A stretch of DNA of 64,000 bases from Juglans regia (GCF_001411555.2 NC_049907.1:31081001-31145000); one strand, 5' to 3'. Positions 35,575-48,130 are shown, counted from the first letter of the stretch. A program made the numbers and translations. The notes: a model not told the origin generated them from the letters alone.

Positions 35575-36190
35575 TTTCTTTTATGGATAGATGCTTCTTT
35601 CGACAGCAGAACGGGAGGCGAAGGCCGTTGGCGAACATCAATTGAAACAGAGCGACCCTCGTCGTAGTGCTGTTGGAGCTCACTGCATGTTCACTCCGTG
35701 GCATCTCCAAAACCACGAAGGAGGGGATCCCATACTTAGAGCGAAACGCTCTAAGGTCAGCACCATTAACGGAGGAAATCCAACATTTTCCCCCAAAGAA
35801 CGAAGCAACAACGTCGATGGAAGCCATTGAAAGTGCAAGGCGAGGGCTGTCAAACGAAGGAAGGGAAGAAAAGGAGAATGGCTGGGAAACTGGGAGCAAA
35901 AGAAGGAAGACGAAGCAGTGAACAGCAGACGGGAAGCCGAAGGTAAAAGAAAGAAATATGGGGGTGGTGAACGGCTTAAATAGGGGAGAAAATGGTGAGA
36001 GGAGGCTCAAGAAGAAAAACGATGCCAGGATTAGTAACCTCATCAAGCGCCACACAGCACGGGTGGCAACCGAGGAGGCGAAGGAATGTGCGACACACAC
36101 TAGTAAGATGTCAGAGTGGTCAAATGAGCAGTCTGCACTTCTCATCAGCCCTCGTGAAACGGGACGGTCACCAGGGACGAAAAGACGCAT
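35575..36190 (-). pseudogene. gypsy-type gag-like remnant with leader
   Basis: A minus-strand open frame of 206 codons. From about its residue 120 the text MASIDVVASFFGGKCW, then LRAFRSKYGIPSFVVLEMPR, and after a spacer LFQLMFANGLRLPF follows the pattern of the plant 'putative gypsy type transposon' N-terminal domain (FRxKYxIPxxVVLxxP ... GLRLP). The upstream part is hydrophobic leader-like translation, more probably untranslated sequence; a TTAAATAGGGG box (plus strand 35976-35987 region) precedes it. The domain stops near 35575 with no continuation, so it is truncated. It belongs to a different element from the plus-strand LTR-like promoter at 37560-37917. Confidence 0.55.
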
Positions 36191-36710
36191 TTACTGACCC
36201 TCGGGAACGAGGAGCAATTCGCACATCTCGTTAGCCCTTGGGAAGCCGAACCAACAAGCACCAAGTCAGCAGAATTAGAAGCGGCGAGAGAAGGGCTTCA
36301 AGAGACTTGAAGTGACGAGAGCCAAAGGAGCTGACCGGAATGAGAAAGAATGGAATTCCCACCCCGTGTCCGTGGTAGGAATTCACAAGGTACTGTGAGG
36401 GGAGGCCCTCCCCATAAGGGTCCGAGCCTAGGAAAGCCCAACCACGAAGCCCAAGCCAGAGTAGGGGAGCCAAAAACCCAGGGTGAGATGATCGGGAAGT
36501 AAGCGCAAGCCCTGTCAAGATTGGTCTGTCGACTCAAGACCCGGGAGGATCGAGAGGAATGCTTCGAGGGTCTGCAAATTAGTAAGTCTAATCGCCAGGC
36601 CGGATGAGCACACCATCAACATGCACTCGGTCCAAGAGTCACGGATCCAAGGCACGAGCCAACCCAGGTCAGTGTCAGGGAATCCAACGTGCGACGGATT
36701 GTCCCATGAG
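36190..36710. other. LTR-like, GA-rich remnant
   Basis: Purine-rich, CGGGA/CCCGA-containing sequence without codon structure. It continues after the inserted hAT element (37560 on), where it becomes an LTR-type promoter, so I take both sides as one retroelement LTR. Outer boundary not found. Confidence 0.45.
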
Positions 36711-37551
36711 TAGAGCTGTAATCGAGCTGAGTCGAGCCGAGCTCGAGCTCAGGCCCGAACTCGAGATTATTTTTATTTTGTGTTCGAGCTCGACTTGATA
36801 AGCTTAACTCTCAACTCGAGCTCATCCCACAAACGAGTTTGACTCGAGTCGAGTCAAACTCGAACTCGTACTCGAATTATTTATTTTTTTATTTTTTTTA
36901 ATAATATTTAATAATTAATAAAAAATAAAAAAATCTAATATTGAATTTATATAACTAACAAGTAGAACCTCTATTGAATTATAAAATTTTAAAAAAATTA
37001 TAAATAATTAATATTTAATTAGTTGATATTTATTCAAAATAACAATATATTATGTGTGTATATATTATTAATATATATACTTAATATGATAGCATATATC
37101 TATTTCATATATGGCTCTCACATACTAGTATATGAAATTATTAAATTATCGACTAATTATTATACAAATTATAAAATATACCTATGAAGTATATTCACTA
37201 TATAGACACAAGTAATTAGATTACATATTATATATTTAATTATAAAAGTGGTATGCTTATATTATTAGCTAATACATATATATATATATGTATATATACA
37301 TAGGTTTATATATATATTTATCAATATATGAATGAGTTTTAATCAAGTCGAACTAACGAGCCGATACGAGCATAAACGAGCAGGCCTTAACGAGTCTTAG
37401 CCGAGTCAAGTCAAGTTTTGTCGGGTATGTGTCATTTACAAATCAAGCGGGTATCTGCTTTCACAAACGAACTTTTTTTTTTTCACGAGTCGAGTTCGAT
37501 TCGAGTTTAACCGAGCGGGCTATCGAACAGACTGGTTCATTTACAACCCTA
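36711..37551. mobile_element. small non-autonomous hAT element, TSD CCCA(T/C)GAG
   Basis: Starts TAGAGCTGTAATCGAGC and ends GGTTCATTTACAACCCTA, imperfect inverted repeats. The 8-bp flanks are CCCATGAG (36703-36710) and CCCACGAG (37552-37559), one mismatch. Subterminal GAGCTCGAG and CGAGTCGAGTC clusters on both sides match the habit of plant hAT elements; the centre (36880-37330) is AT-rich with no coding capacity. Confidence 0.85.
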
Positions 37552-37559
37552 CCCACGAG

Positions 37560-37917
37560 CCAAGGACGGCTTGCCCTCGATCTGACACCTCTTGGCATGA
37601 TAGAGAAGTGGCAGCCAGACAGACGTAGGACGACAGGCACGACGAGATCTTCTGCTAAGCCACAAACTAACACCCACTAAGGCGACAGAGAATGAGTGGT
37701 GATAGGCCTGACGTTTGACGTGCCACAATCTCCCTCAACGGAAGGACCTAAATCAGGTATAAATAAGGGATAACCCTCCTACGGGAGACTCTCGATTCAA
37801 CCTACATAATTGTTTTACTTTGCTCTGTATTTCCTTCTCCATCACCAGAGAACTACCCACTGACTTAGGCATCAGAGTGACATCGGAGGCCATGGGAGCC
37901 TCTCTTTCTTCTTAGTT
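37560..37917 (+). promoter_or_regulatory. LTR-like promoter and R/U5-like segment
   Basis: A TATAAATA box at 37758-37765 is followed by GGGAGACTCTCGATTC and CACTGACTTAGGCATCAGAGTG (read in two parts), wording typical of the transcript start and U5 of plant Ty3/gypsy LTRs. No primer-binding site or partner LTR was found. It runs directly into the viral fragment near 37960. Confidence 0.55.
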
Positions 37918-37969
37918 GCAAGCACTAAGGAGCTTGGGCTTTGTGGAACTATTCGGGCTGCGAAACACG

Positions 37970-39490
37970 ACATCAACATTTTCCATTAATCCTACTATTA
38001 AAGAAGCAGAAGAAACCCATTTATTTGTTACCCATGAAATCTCATCTCATCTAAAAACTATTTTTTCTAAAAACAAAAATGATTTATTGGAACATATCTC
38101 TAATAAATTAGAAAAATTAACTATTAGTAATACTGCATCTACCTCAAAACAACCACATATTAATGTATTAAGCAAGACAGACTCACCTGTATTATCTGAT
38201 TCTAAAATTAGTAATATTGAAAACCAATTTAAAATTTTATATTTACAAATAAATAAGATTAGAGGAGATCATGTTAATAGTTTTTTAGTTAGGGATTCTA
38301 AACATCATGTTTCTTTTACTTGTAATTGGTATCCAATGCCTACTCCATCGGATCTGCAATTCAAACAAAGAGAACATATAGAAAGATCTACTTTTGTACC
38401 AGATGTATTATATGAATGCAATATAGATGAATTATCTTAGTATAAAATATTAAACTATTTCCAAGAAATGATTATGGATGTTAATGTCTATAAAAGTAAT
38501 AGAAAAACTGATCACCAAGTAGCACATATTATTGTTACAGGTTTTACTAGCTAATTAAAAGGCTGGTAGGATCATTACCTTTCAAATGAACAAAAGACAC
38601 AAATATTAACTGCATATAAACATGATGAAAACATGCAAGTGATTAAAATAGAAAATGGTTTATCATTAGAAGATGCTATAAATACTTTAATGTATGTATT
38701 AACTAAACACTTTGTTGGTGATCCTATTCAATTTAAAGAAAAAACTAGTGATTTACTGATTAATTTAAAATGTCCTCAATTATCTGATTTTCGTTGGTAA
38801 GAAGATGTATTTCTAACTAAAGTTATGATAAAAAATGACTGTCAGCAACCATAATGGAAGGAAAAGTTCATAACCAGACTTCCATATTACTTCATCTAAA
38901 AGGTACGAGAATCATTAGTCAAGACAGATGGTACTATTGATTTTTATAATCTCACATATGGTGATATAATAACTACAATTAATAAAACTAGTTTAATTAT
39001 GTGTAACGATTTAAGATTAAAAAAGTAAATGGACAAGGAAAAGAAATTTACTAAAAAAGAATTAGGTACCTTTGGTGAACAATTTGGTTATACTCCATTA
39101 TTATCCCCTTCAAGAAGACACAAACAGGGAAAAAGAATTTATAAGAATTATTATAATAAAAAACGAAAAATACAAAAAATCATATTAAAAGACAAAAGAT
39201 AAACAAATATATAATAAACCAATAAAAAATTCTAAAAAGACTAATAAAAAGAAAAAACAAATTATTTGTTACAAATGCGGAAAAGTTAGACATTATAAAT
39301 CAAATTGTAAAGTCAAACAACAGATTAATGAGCTAGATATATCTGAAACATTAAAAGAAAAATTATTAAATATTTTTAAAATACATTCAAGCGAAGAGGA
39401 GGAAAGCTCTTTAGAAGAAGAAGAAATCTATCAATTACAAAAATCAAACTTTTCAGAGCAATCTTCTGATAGTAAATCTAAAGAAGATGA
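37970..39490 (+). pseudogene. endogenous caulimovirid fragment A: coat-protein/nucleocapsid region
   Basis: First part of a plus-strand endogenous pararetrovirus copy. An open stretch to 38440 continues after several in-frame stops to a zinc knuckle at 39267-39308 (spacing CX2CX4HX4C, seen as CYKCGKVRHYKSNC), followed by a serine/glutamate-rich acidic tail (39390-39490). This order - basic segment, zinc knuckle, acidic tail - is that of caulimovirid capsid proteins. Stops interrupt the frame at 38438 and repeatedly afterwards, so it cannot make a full protein. Very high A content distinguishes it from neighbouring LTRs. Fragment D (50800-51600) supplies a movement-protein remnant that this copy lacks. 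Confidence 0.8.
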
Positions 39491-39989
39491 GATATAGGTC
39501 TGCAATTGTTTAGATAAGAATAATTGTATTTATAATAAAATCATTAACGTACTTTCAAAACAAGAAAATATTATATTAGAATTAATAGACAAAATTAGTG
39601 ATCCTCAATAAAGAAAATATTACTTAGAAAAATTAAAAGATACTTTTAATAGTCAAGACAGTTCAATAATATCTTCAGCACCTTACCATTTTTCAGAAAT
39701 CGTAGGAAGATTTAAAACAGAAAAATAAAAAATTACAATACAAGATCTACAACAAGAAATTAATGAGATAAAACAAGAAATTTGAAATTTGAAAACATCC
39801 AATTTTAAACTAGAAGTTTCAAATGAACAATTATTACAATAAATTATATTATTAAAAATAGATAAAAATGTAAATAATCTCCATAATAAAAAACATAACA
39901 AAGAACAAGGAGATTGTTCAACAATAGTTATAATAAACGAAACAGATAATTTCATAAATATCCTTGATAATATAAATTTTAAAAAATGG

Positions 39990-40380
39990 TATAATGAAGT
40001 AACAGTCTCAATTAATCAAGAATTTTATTTCACCACAATTGTCCTATTAGATATAGAAGTAGATTTAAATTGTATACAATAGGGATTAATACCTTCTAAA
40101 TATTTTGTAAAAACAAAAGAGGCATTATCCCAAGCCAATGGAACAAAATTAAACATAAATTATAAATTATCTAATGCACATATTTGTAATAATAAAATTT
40201 GTTTTAAAACAACATTTATTTTAACTTAACACCAAAGTTAAAACAATATTAACACCAAAGTAATATTAGGAAACACTTTCATTAACTTACTTTATCCTTT
40301 CTTTGTAACAGAAGAAGGAATCTCTATTAAAATACTTGGACAAGAAATTCAATTTAATTTCTTATTTCCTCATGTATAAA
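39990..40380 (+). pseudogene. endogenous caulimovirid fragment A: aspartic protease region
   Basis: The segment beginning near 40010 reads LLDIEVDLNCIQ, stop, then LIPSKYFVKTKEALSQANG and a short NAHICNNKICFKTTFI, the layout of a caulimovirid retropepsin between capsid and reverse transcriptase. The active-site triad position after the aspartate is altered and at least three stops or frameshifts are present, so it is inactive. Confidence 0.75.
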
Positions 40381-40599
40381 AAGAAATTAACTCTTTAAAT
40401 GAAGTTTCATTAATCAGATAAATTAATTTTTTAACAAAAAATAGAATTAAAAGGAACGAAAGACAGATAAGCTTCTAAAACAAGAATTAAAATATAAAAG
40501 AATTCAAGAACAATTAAAAGACCCGTTATTAATCCAAAAAATTGATAATTTTAAAACTATAATTGAAAATGAAATATGTTTTAACCTGCCCAATACTTT

Positions 40600-41982
40600 C
40601 TAGAATATGAAACAATATATAGTCGAATTACCTTATGAAAAAGAATTTTCTAAAAAAGATATTCCAACTAAGGCTAGACCGATTCAAATTAATAATGAAT
40701 TATTAGAATTCTGTAAAAAGGAAATTAATGATTTACTAACAACAGGATTAATTAGGAAAAATAAGTCATCGTGGATTTGTGCTGCATTTTATGTTAAAAA
40801 ATAGGCAGAATTAGAAAGAGGAGTCGCTCGTCTAGTCATCAATTATAAACTTTTAAATAAGGTATTCAAATGAATTAGATACCCAATTTCTAATAAAAAA
40901 GCCTATTATCCCAAGTATATAATGCTATGGTATTTTCAAAATTTGACATGAAGAGTGGATTTTGGCAAATCTAAATTTTTAAAAAATATCATTATAAAAC
41001 AGTATTCACATCTCCTTTTAGATATTATGAATGAAATGCTATGCCATTTGGATTAAAAAATACTCTTAGTGAATTTCAAAATATTATGAATGAAATATTT
41101 ACTCATTTCACTCATTTTTCAATAATTTGTATAGATAATGTATTAATATTTTCCTCATCTATTGAACAACATTGAAAACATCTAAATACTTTTGTCCAAA
41201 TTATTAAATAAAATGGATTAGTCATCTCATCACAAAAAAAAATTAAAAAATTATTTCAAGACAAAATTAAATTTCTTGGACATGAGATCCATCAAGGAAC
41301 TATTATACCAATTAGTAGAGTAATAAAATTTGCTAATAAATTTTCATATGAAATAAAAGATAAGCAATAACTACATAAATTTTTAGGAAGTCTCAATTAT
41401 GTTGCATATTTTTATCAATCTCTTAGACCATTATGTAAACCATTATTTAAAAGATTAAAAAAGAATCAACCTCCATGGACAGAAAAAGATACAAATATTA
41501 TAAAACAAATTAAGACTTACGTTAAGAGATTACCATACTTAGGACTTTCATCTCCTTATACTTTAAAAATTGTTGAAACAGATGCCTCTGATCTTGGTTA
41601 TGGTGGAATTATGAAATAAGAATTATTAACTAATTTAGAACAGATTGTTCGATTCCATTCAGGATGTTGGAATCATGCCCAAAAGAATTATAATACTATT
41701 AAAAAAGAAGTTTTAGCTATTGTATTATGTATTTCTAAATTTCAAGATAATTTGTTGAATCAAAAGTTTTTACACAGAATAGATTGTAAATCAGTCAAAG
41801 AAGTTTTGATTAAAGATGTGAAAAACCTAGCTAGTAAACAAATTTTTGCTAGATGGCAAGTTATAGTAAAAAAATTTTATTTTGATATTGAACATGTTAA
41901 AGGAGAATCAAATTTTCTTACTGATTTTCTATCCCGAGAATTTTTACAGGAAAAATCATGTCATCCTCAAAGTCAAAAGTAA
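40600..41982 (+). pseudogene. endogenous caulimovirid fragment A: reverse transcriptase and RNase H
   Basis: The open piece 40607-40804 (KARPIQINNELLEFCKKEI, KSSWICAAFYVKK) is the start of a pararetroviral reverse transcriptase; a palm segment reading CIDNVLIFSS lies at about 41128-41157, where the second of the two adjacent metal-binding acids is asparagine. RNase H follows (VETDASDLGYGG near 41575; KNLASKQIFARWQ, GESNFLTDFLSREFLQ to 41950). Stops are scattered through the palm. The last frame ends at 41982 and overlaps the downstream frame starting at 41958. Confidence 0.85.
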
Positions 41983-43310
41983 AGTATAAATCTTCTTATG
42001 CACGACCATCATCGCCTCTCTATCATTCACCTTATCCTTCTGTAACTCGAAGAACATATACGGAATTGGGATCATTGCCACAAAATATTAGACCATCTTA
42101 CAACTCATTCTCACCATTAACTTTTCTAAAATTACCAACATATTCCAAAGTCGTTTCCACTTCTTCCTCTTCTCCTTCTCAAATTATTAATTCTCCATTA
42201 CTGTCTCAGCCTTCTACATCCCTTATTATCATTAAATCTCACTAGCACCCAATTGTCCCCATCAAACATGAAATCCAACACTTGTCTGACCCCAAAAATT
42301 ACTTGATGTCTTTCTTTTACCAGATTGGCATTATGTTCCAAAAAACATTAAGAAAATCCAACATTTTTATGAATTCATATTAGTAGACATCGACTCAATT
42401 ATTCTCTTCGAGATCCCCTGTTCTCTTCAAACTCAACATTCTCCACTTGCATCTCCAATTATTGTCTTTCATAAAATTACTATTAAACAGGTTCTCACTT
42501 TGGAACAATGAGGAAAAAAATCCATATTTAACAAAAAAAATTTATCATCCTTATGATCCTCCTTATTATGATTATAATGATTACCAGCAGGCATGAACAA
42601 AAATGTTTCTAAAACAAAATAAAAAAATTCGTCATTTGTGGTTCCTTCATTTTGACAAATTACAAAAAATCAAAACACTTCCACAATGGTTCTCATTATG
42701 GTGGGACTATTATAGACCCGAACCTCTTCTCCTTCCTCTCCCCCACCAAAAAAGTTTTCAGGTTTTTACTTCACAAGAAGACAGCCCACCAGCATTAAGC
42801 CATTTTCACCACTTCTTCTTTTCTTCCGCAAGACAAATTTAAATTGGATTATGAAATGAGAATACATGATCAAACCTCATCCCTCTCTCAAAACCATTAT
42901 GTTTTTCGCCCGCCAAGTTTATCTCAAATGGTGAGAAAAATACAATTATGATCATTTCTTAAAAATGCATTAAAAAATTACCAAAATTTCAGAAGTTCTA
43001 GTCCAGCGAAGTAGATTGCACAATTAGCATTCATTACCAGCAAGAAAGATTTGAAAATAATTAGCCGAAACAATGTCACAAATTTCAGATAGCGATGATG
43101 AAGAAGATGCACAACATCTAGTCAGATTATCTCCATTACAACAACTTGCATTATCCTCAAACCATCAGGCCTATCATTCTCAACATACCTCTCATTCTCA
43201 GGATAACTCAGTTGCCTCTTCTTCTCAAGATTACTCACATTACCATCCAGTACATATGATGGATTCCCAAAACCCGTTAGATCTGAAATTAGCAAATTAT
43301 AACCCATAGA
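41958..43310 (+). pseudogene. endogenous caulimovirid fragment A: downstream ORF, function unknown
   Basis: A second frame opens with an ATG inside the end of the RNase H frame (25-bp overlap) and starts MSSSKSKVKYKSSYARP, a serine/proline-rich beginning. It breaks at 42245, reopens at 42603 and again at 43073 (an acidic SDSDDEEDAQHL, then a Ser/Gln/His-rich stretch) and stops at 43309. The same start and overlap occur in fragment C (49660). A second overlapping ORF of unknown function is what I recall for florendoviruses; genus is inference. Confidence 0.65.
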
Positions 43311-43314
43311 TTAT

Positions 43315-43449
43315 GTGATTCCTTAATATTATTATTTTCTCGATTAGTCAGCATGACAGATAGAAGTTGTCAGAAATATTATCTCCTCAGAAGAATGAAG
43401 ACAAATGACTTTGTATATATAGCTCAAGTTCACGTATTGATACTATTCA
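43315..43449 (+). promoter_or_regulatory. viral intergenic/promoter segment, left part
   Basis: Non-coding A/T-rich sequence after the last viral frame, containing TTGTATATATAGCTC (43412-43426), up to the ATTCA target site of solo LTR E. It continues at 46028. A minus-strand copy of the same segment is in fragment B (about 47800-48130). Confidence 0.6.
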
Positions 43450-46022
43450 TGTAACTCCCCGTATTTTAGTGTATTTTTAATTGAATGATTATTTGTTATT
43501 AATTTAAAAATTGATTTTCTTGTTTTAAATTTTCAGATTTTAGTGGGTTTATTTTTATGATTTTTTTTAATTTGTGAAAATTAAATTTGACATGTTACCT
43601 TAATATTAATAATTGTTATGCACTTAAATTTTTCTTAATTTAAATTAGTTTGTGGGTTTTAAAATTATTGTATTGTTGGATTTAATTATTTTATTTTACT
43701 TAGACACTGTGTTTAAATTTATTTTATTTAAACTGTTGTTTTGAAATAATTTTCATTGGATTTTTGTGACCCAAGTTGTGAGGATTAGGCCTCATTCATT
43801 TATCTCCATTTTTCTTTTTCCTCTTTCTTTTTCTCTTCTCTTTTTTTCTTCTTTTTTTTTTCTTTTTCTTTTTCTACCGGAACTGCTCCCTCCCGCGCGC
43901 GACATCCCTCTCTCCCTCTCCCCGTGCATTTTCCTTCCTCTCCCAGCCCGCCGCCTTGCGCCTCCGTTCGGCGACACCGCCCAACCCACGGCCTTCCCCA
44001 CCTTCCGGCGACCACCTCCCTCCAATCTCAGCCCCTCTAGAGTCGCCGTTTGCTCCCACGCGCAACCCTATGCCGCGGCGTTCCTTGTGCTCATGCGCCG
44101 CAGTCGCGCCACCATCGGCCACCATTTCTTCACCACTTCATCATCGACCTCCTAACAACCTAATGCACCCATCTTTGGCTTCGATCTGTCACCAGTAAAG
44201 CCCATCTATCTCCATCTCCAATTTGAGCATTTTGGCCTTAAACCGCCGCCCACGCCGCTACCCACGGCCAACCACCACCACCACTAGCTTCACTGACATC
44301 CTTAAGCCCTACCCTAGCAATCTCGGGTCTTGGTTTGTCACCATTTAAAAGTGGGTTTTGAGACCCACGGCCACAGTGCATTTGGCACTGTTTTGTTGCT
44401 ACGTTGCCGCTTCTCGCACCTCCGTAATCTTTCAAAAATTATATTATAGCATTGTAAGTATTTTCTCAAAGAACTTTTGAGATTTAAATGTATTTTCGCT
44501 CTAACTCATATTTACTGTGAATTGGTTGATTGTGCCGGACTGAGTCCGAGGAGTAAGGGGGTCGGATGGATTGGATGATGAAGTTGTTTGTGTAATTGAT
44601 TTATGCTATGAAATTTGTTGGCTGTTTCGGATTTAAATATTGGTGTTTTGAGTTTGAAATTGGTCATGGTGGATATTAGTGATTTTTAGGAAGTGATGAT
44701 ATATTTTGGAATTATGAGGGTTTTAAGTTTTGAGAAATTAAGATAGATTATTTTAGAAGCTTAGGTTTAAATATGGAATTTTGTGATTGATTGAAAACTT
44801 ACGGAAATTATGTGATTATTTTTATAGGTGACGATTTATAGTCGACTCGACATTTTTTAGGAAAATTCTGAAAAGCTAAATTGTCCAGGTAAGATGGATT
44901 CATATACTAGTTTTGCATAAAAGAAATGAAATGAGGTTAACTTTGAAAATATTCATGTTTATTTTTGAAAAGAAATCTAAAAACGACCTCAAATTTTTGT
45001 TCTGCATATGCATAAATTCTATAAGAAAAAGTATTTTCTGTCATGACTGGTGTAGACATGAGTTAGTTTTGTGCATTCTGTTTCTGAACTATACAAAAAG
45101 AGCGAATATGAAAGTCTAAAAATTTTTGCTTTGAATAAATGAAGATGTTTTGGTGTCTATTTATTTCGAACACGTGAAATGATCTGAATCTTTTCAGTAT
45201 TTTGTTTTTATATGATATGTCATCTGAAAAACCTTGGCATGAAGTTCTGAATCTGTATCTGAATGTGATCTGTTTCCGATGATGTTCTGCTATGTTTTTG
45301 TTAAGGCCCAGCCACGGGTATAATGGTAGTTTATAACCCTACCACGGGGTGAAACATGGTATACGGCCCAGCCACGAGTATAATGGTGGTTTATAACCCT
45401 ACCACGGGGGTGAAACATGGAATACGGCCCAGCCACGGGTATAATGGTAGTTTATAACCCTACCACGGGGGTGAAACATGGTATACAGCCCAGCCACAGG
45501 TATAATGGTGGTTTATAACCCTATCACGGGGGTTAAACATGGTATTTGTCCCGATGTGATGCTATGAGATGATATGAATATAATGTTTCAGTTTGGATAT
45601 GCCAAAGGACTTTCTTTTTGGGAACAAGTTTGTTTTTCTGAAAATTTCACTATGATGTTTTGTAACAAGTTTTGTTTATACATTCTAAAAGAAAATCTGT
45701 TATTTTTTTGCATTCTGAAAGTAAATGTCTTGTTCTACATACAGAACTTTATAAATGCTCGTGTTTACATTCTAGTATATGCTCTCTGCTTACTGAGTTG
45801 TTGATAACTCACCCCTTATCTCCATAATATTTTTTAGATATTTTGATGGTTCAGCTGAGTATCAAGATTTTGAGGCTTTGTGTGAGATGATTTATGTATA
45901 GTGGCTTGAATCAAATTTTTCTTTATGATATTGGGAATTTGGAGTCTATTTTAATATTATTGAAATGTGAGTTTAAGTGTTTGGAAGTAATTCTCCGACC
46001 CGTGCGAGACTGGAGCGTTACA
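43450..46022 (+). mobile_element. solo LTR E (2.57 kb), TSD ATTCA
   Basis: Begins TGTAACTCCCCG and ends GACTGGAGCGTTACA with perfect ATTCA duplications (43445-43449, 46023-46027), inside the viral intergenic region. Same plan as C1/C2: AT-rich start, GC-rich leader after a CT tract (43800-44430), a central TATAGGTGACGATT ... CCAGGTAAGAT box (44823-44894), a tandem array (45305-45545), then TTACTGAGTTGTTGATAACTCA and the short 3' tail. No protein interior is present. Confidence 0.93.
45305..45545 (+). repeat. four 60-61-bp tandem repeats in LTR E
   Basis: Units start GGCCCAGCCACGGGTATAAT at 45305, 45365, 45426 and 45487, each continuing GGT(A/G)GTTTATAACCCTACCA and CGGGG(G)TGAAACATGG. Divergence between units is low, so the array looks recent or homogenised. 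Confidence 0.95.
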
Positions 46023-46027
46023 ATTCA

Positions 46028-46200
46028 CGTATTATTAGAATTATTGTTTTGTACTATTCTAGTGTCGGTTGATACTATTCATGTATTATTAGAATTACTG
46101 TTTTGTACTGTTTTAGTATCTATATAAATGAGTTCATAAAGAAATAAGGGCATTCAGAAACTCTCATCTGAAGCCTCTTTTTTCTCTCGTCCAAATCTCT
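46028..46200 (+). promoter_or_regulatory. viral intergenic/promoter segment, right part
   Basis: Resumes the viral intergenic region after LTR E. A block GATACTATTCA(C/T)GTATTATTAG followed by AATTA(T/C)TGTTTTGTACT occurs twice (the first copy split by LTR E, the second at 46070-46108). A TATATAAA box at 46121-46128 is followed by a pyrimidine-rich leader (46165-46250). This is the likely original viral promoter. Confidence 0.6.
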
Positions 46201-46496
46201 CTGGTCTTCCTCACTCAAGTCTTCCCCACTCTCTAAAATCTATCATTTGTAAACTCTCATTTCTTCATGTCTCCTACTTTCAACTCTTCTGAAAATTAGT
46301 CTCCTTGTAAGTATTATGTCTTTAATGAAGTTGATTTTGTATATCTTTTCTATATTATTTACTTCTTCATGCATATACTCGGTTATACCGTCTATTTTAC
46401 CTGCTTTCATGCATATGGCTGGTTTTACCGCCTTTTATTATCATTAAACTATTATTAATATTTATTTATTACTTGAAATTTACGTCTTTAGTATCA

Positions 46497-46685
46497 GGGT
46501 GAGTTTGGTTACCAAACTCATCTCAACTCATCTCAATTCATCATTACAACTTTTTCAAATCCCAATACAAAATGTAATAAACAATTCAATTTTTTTAAAT
46601 CCCAAAATAATAATAATATTCTAACAATATTTTATCATCTCAACTCAATTCAACTCAACTCACTTCAACATTCAAACACAACCTC
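46497..46685. mobile_element. MITE with GTTTGG/CAAACAC-type ends
   Basis: Imperfect inverted ends (GGGTGAGTTTGGTTACC at left; TTCAAACACAACCTCAG at right) with inner AACTCATCTCAACTCATC and TCATCTCAACTCAATTCAAC. It shares its AT-rich centre (CAAATCCCAAAATAATAATAATATTCTAACAAT, read in pieces) with the MITEs at 63075 and 63350. No TSD resolved. Confidence 0.8.
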
Positions 46686-46849
46686 AGAGTCATTAGCGAT
46701 TATATTGTTATATTATTATATTTTATTGTTATATTATTATATTTTGTTTTGCTGTTTAACTTTGAATGATATATTTTATGATGGATTATTATTATTCTTA
46801 TAGTGTTGGTTCTCGTGACCTTTATAATCTAAGATGTCTAGATTATACT

Positions 46850-48130
46850 TTAAGACTTAAATTAGAAAATTTGATGAATAATATAAAAGTGTTTAGTTAG
46901 AAATACATCTTTATACCAATAAAAATCAGATAATTGATGACATTTTAAATTAATCAGTAAATTACTGGTTCTTTCTTTGAATTGAACAGGATCACCAATA
47001 AAGTGTTTAATTAATACATATATTAGTTAATACCAAACACCAACAAAATTTTTAATTAATACATATATTAGTTATACCACCATATGGTAGACAATTGATT
47101 TAATTTATAAATTTCAAACTATGTAAAGAAGGGTATATTAATCTATATTTTTTCTAAATACTCATAATATCTTTCTTCAATATAATATCTTTCTATTTTT
47201 GTAAAAGTTGAGAAAAATACTAATCTTTTATGACCATTTTCTTCCTTCATATAATCTTGTTTGAGATATTATTTGTTAATTTTAAATTCTTCTTTATTCA
47301 TGATATATATTTGGGCATCAGTATTAGACTATATAATAGTATAATAATATTAATATTATACTATTAATATAGTTATAAATTAATATATTAGTATTAGTTA
47401 TAAACTTATAGTGAATTAGTGTAACTATATAATATATTAGACTATATAATAGTATCAATATTATACTATTAGTGTAGTTCTAAACTTATATATTAGTATT
47501 AGTTATAAATATTAATAACTTAATATTAATATTTATGTTTAAAAAACTCCCATTTCTAATTCTCTAGCTGTTTTTTAATATAAAAGGCAGCACAACTCCA
47601 TGATGATTTATTTTTCTTAATTAATCATTTTGTTAGTAAATCATTATTTTTTTTTTTACAGAATTCTAATAATTCATTATTAATTTGAATTGGTCTAGCT
47701 TTAATTGTAATATTTTTCTTAGAAAATTCTTTTTCATAGGGTAATTCAACTATATGTTGTTTTCTATTCAATAAAGCATTGGGTAAGTTTGATAGACACT
47801 AGAACAGTACAAAACAGTGATTCTAATGATACATGAACAGTACCAGCTAACACTAAAAACAAGAATAGTATCAGTCATCACTAAAAACAAATTAACATAA
47901 TACAAGACACGCAAACTAGTATGTACAAAGTCATTTGTTGTTTTTCTAGACAATAATCTGACATGAATAATAATCTTCTAGGGAAATAATATTCTTGACA
48001 ACTTTCATCTATCATGCTAACTAATTGAGAAAGTAGTAATATTCTAGAATCACATAATCTGAGAGTCATAATTTGCTAATTCCACTTCAAACAGGTATTG
48101 GAAATCCATCAGATTTTCAGATTTTAAATA
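46850..48130 (-). pseudogene. endogenous caulimovirid fragment B (minus strand, rearranged)
   Basis: Read on the minus strand from 48130: intergenic/promoter segment matching 43270-43440 of fragment A (to about 47800), then the start of the reverse transcriptase (47795-47570, matching 40600-40790), then, after an AT-rich insert (47290-47560), capsid-region sequence matching about 38660-38790 (46930-47060). The jump from promoter to reverse transcriptase to capsid does not follow viral gene order, so the piece is deleted and rearranged. No frame longer than about 60 codons survives. Confidence 0.75.

Noticed and set aside
35591..36234. Plus-strand frames of 79-84 codons
   Set aside because: Antisense shadows of the minus-strand gag-like remnant and its leader.
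43766..44198. Frames of 77-129 codons in LTR E
   Set aside because: Located in the CT tract and GC-rich leader of a solo LTR; no domain.
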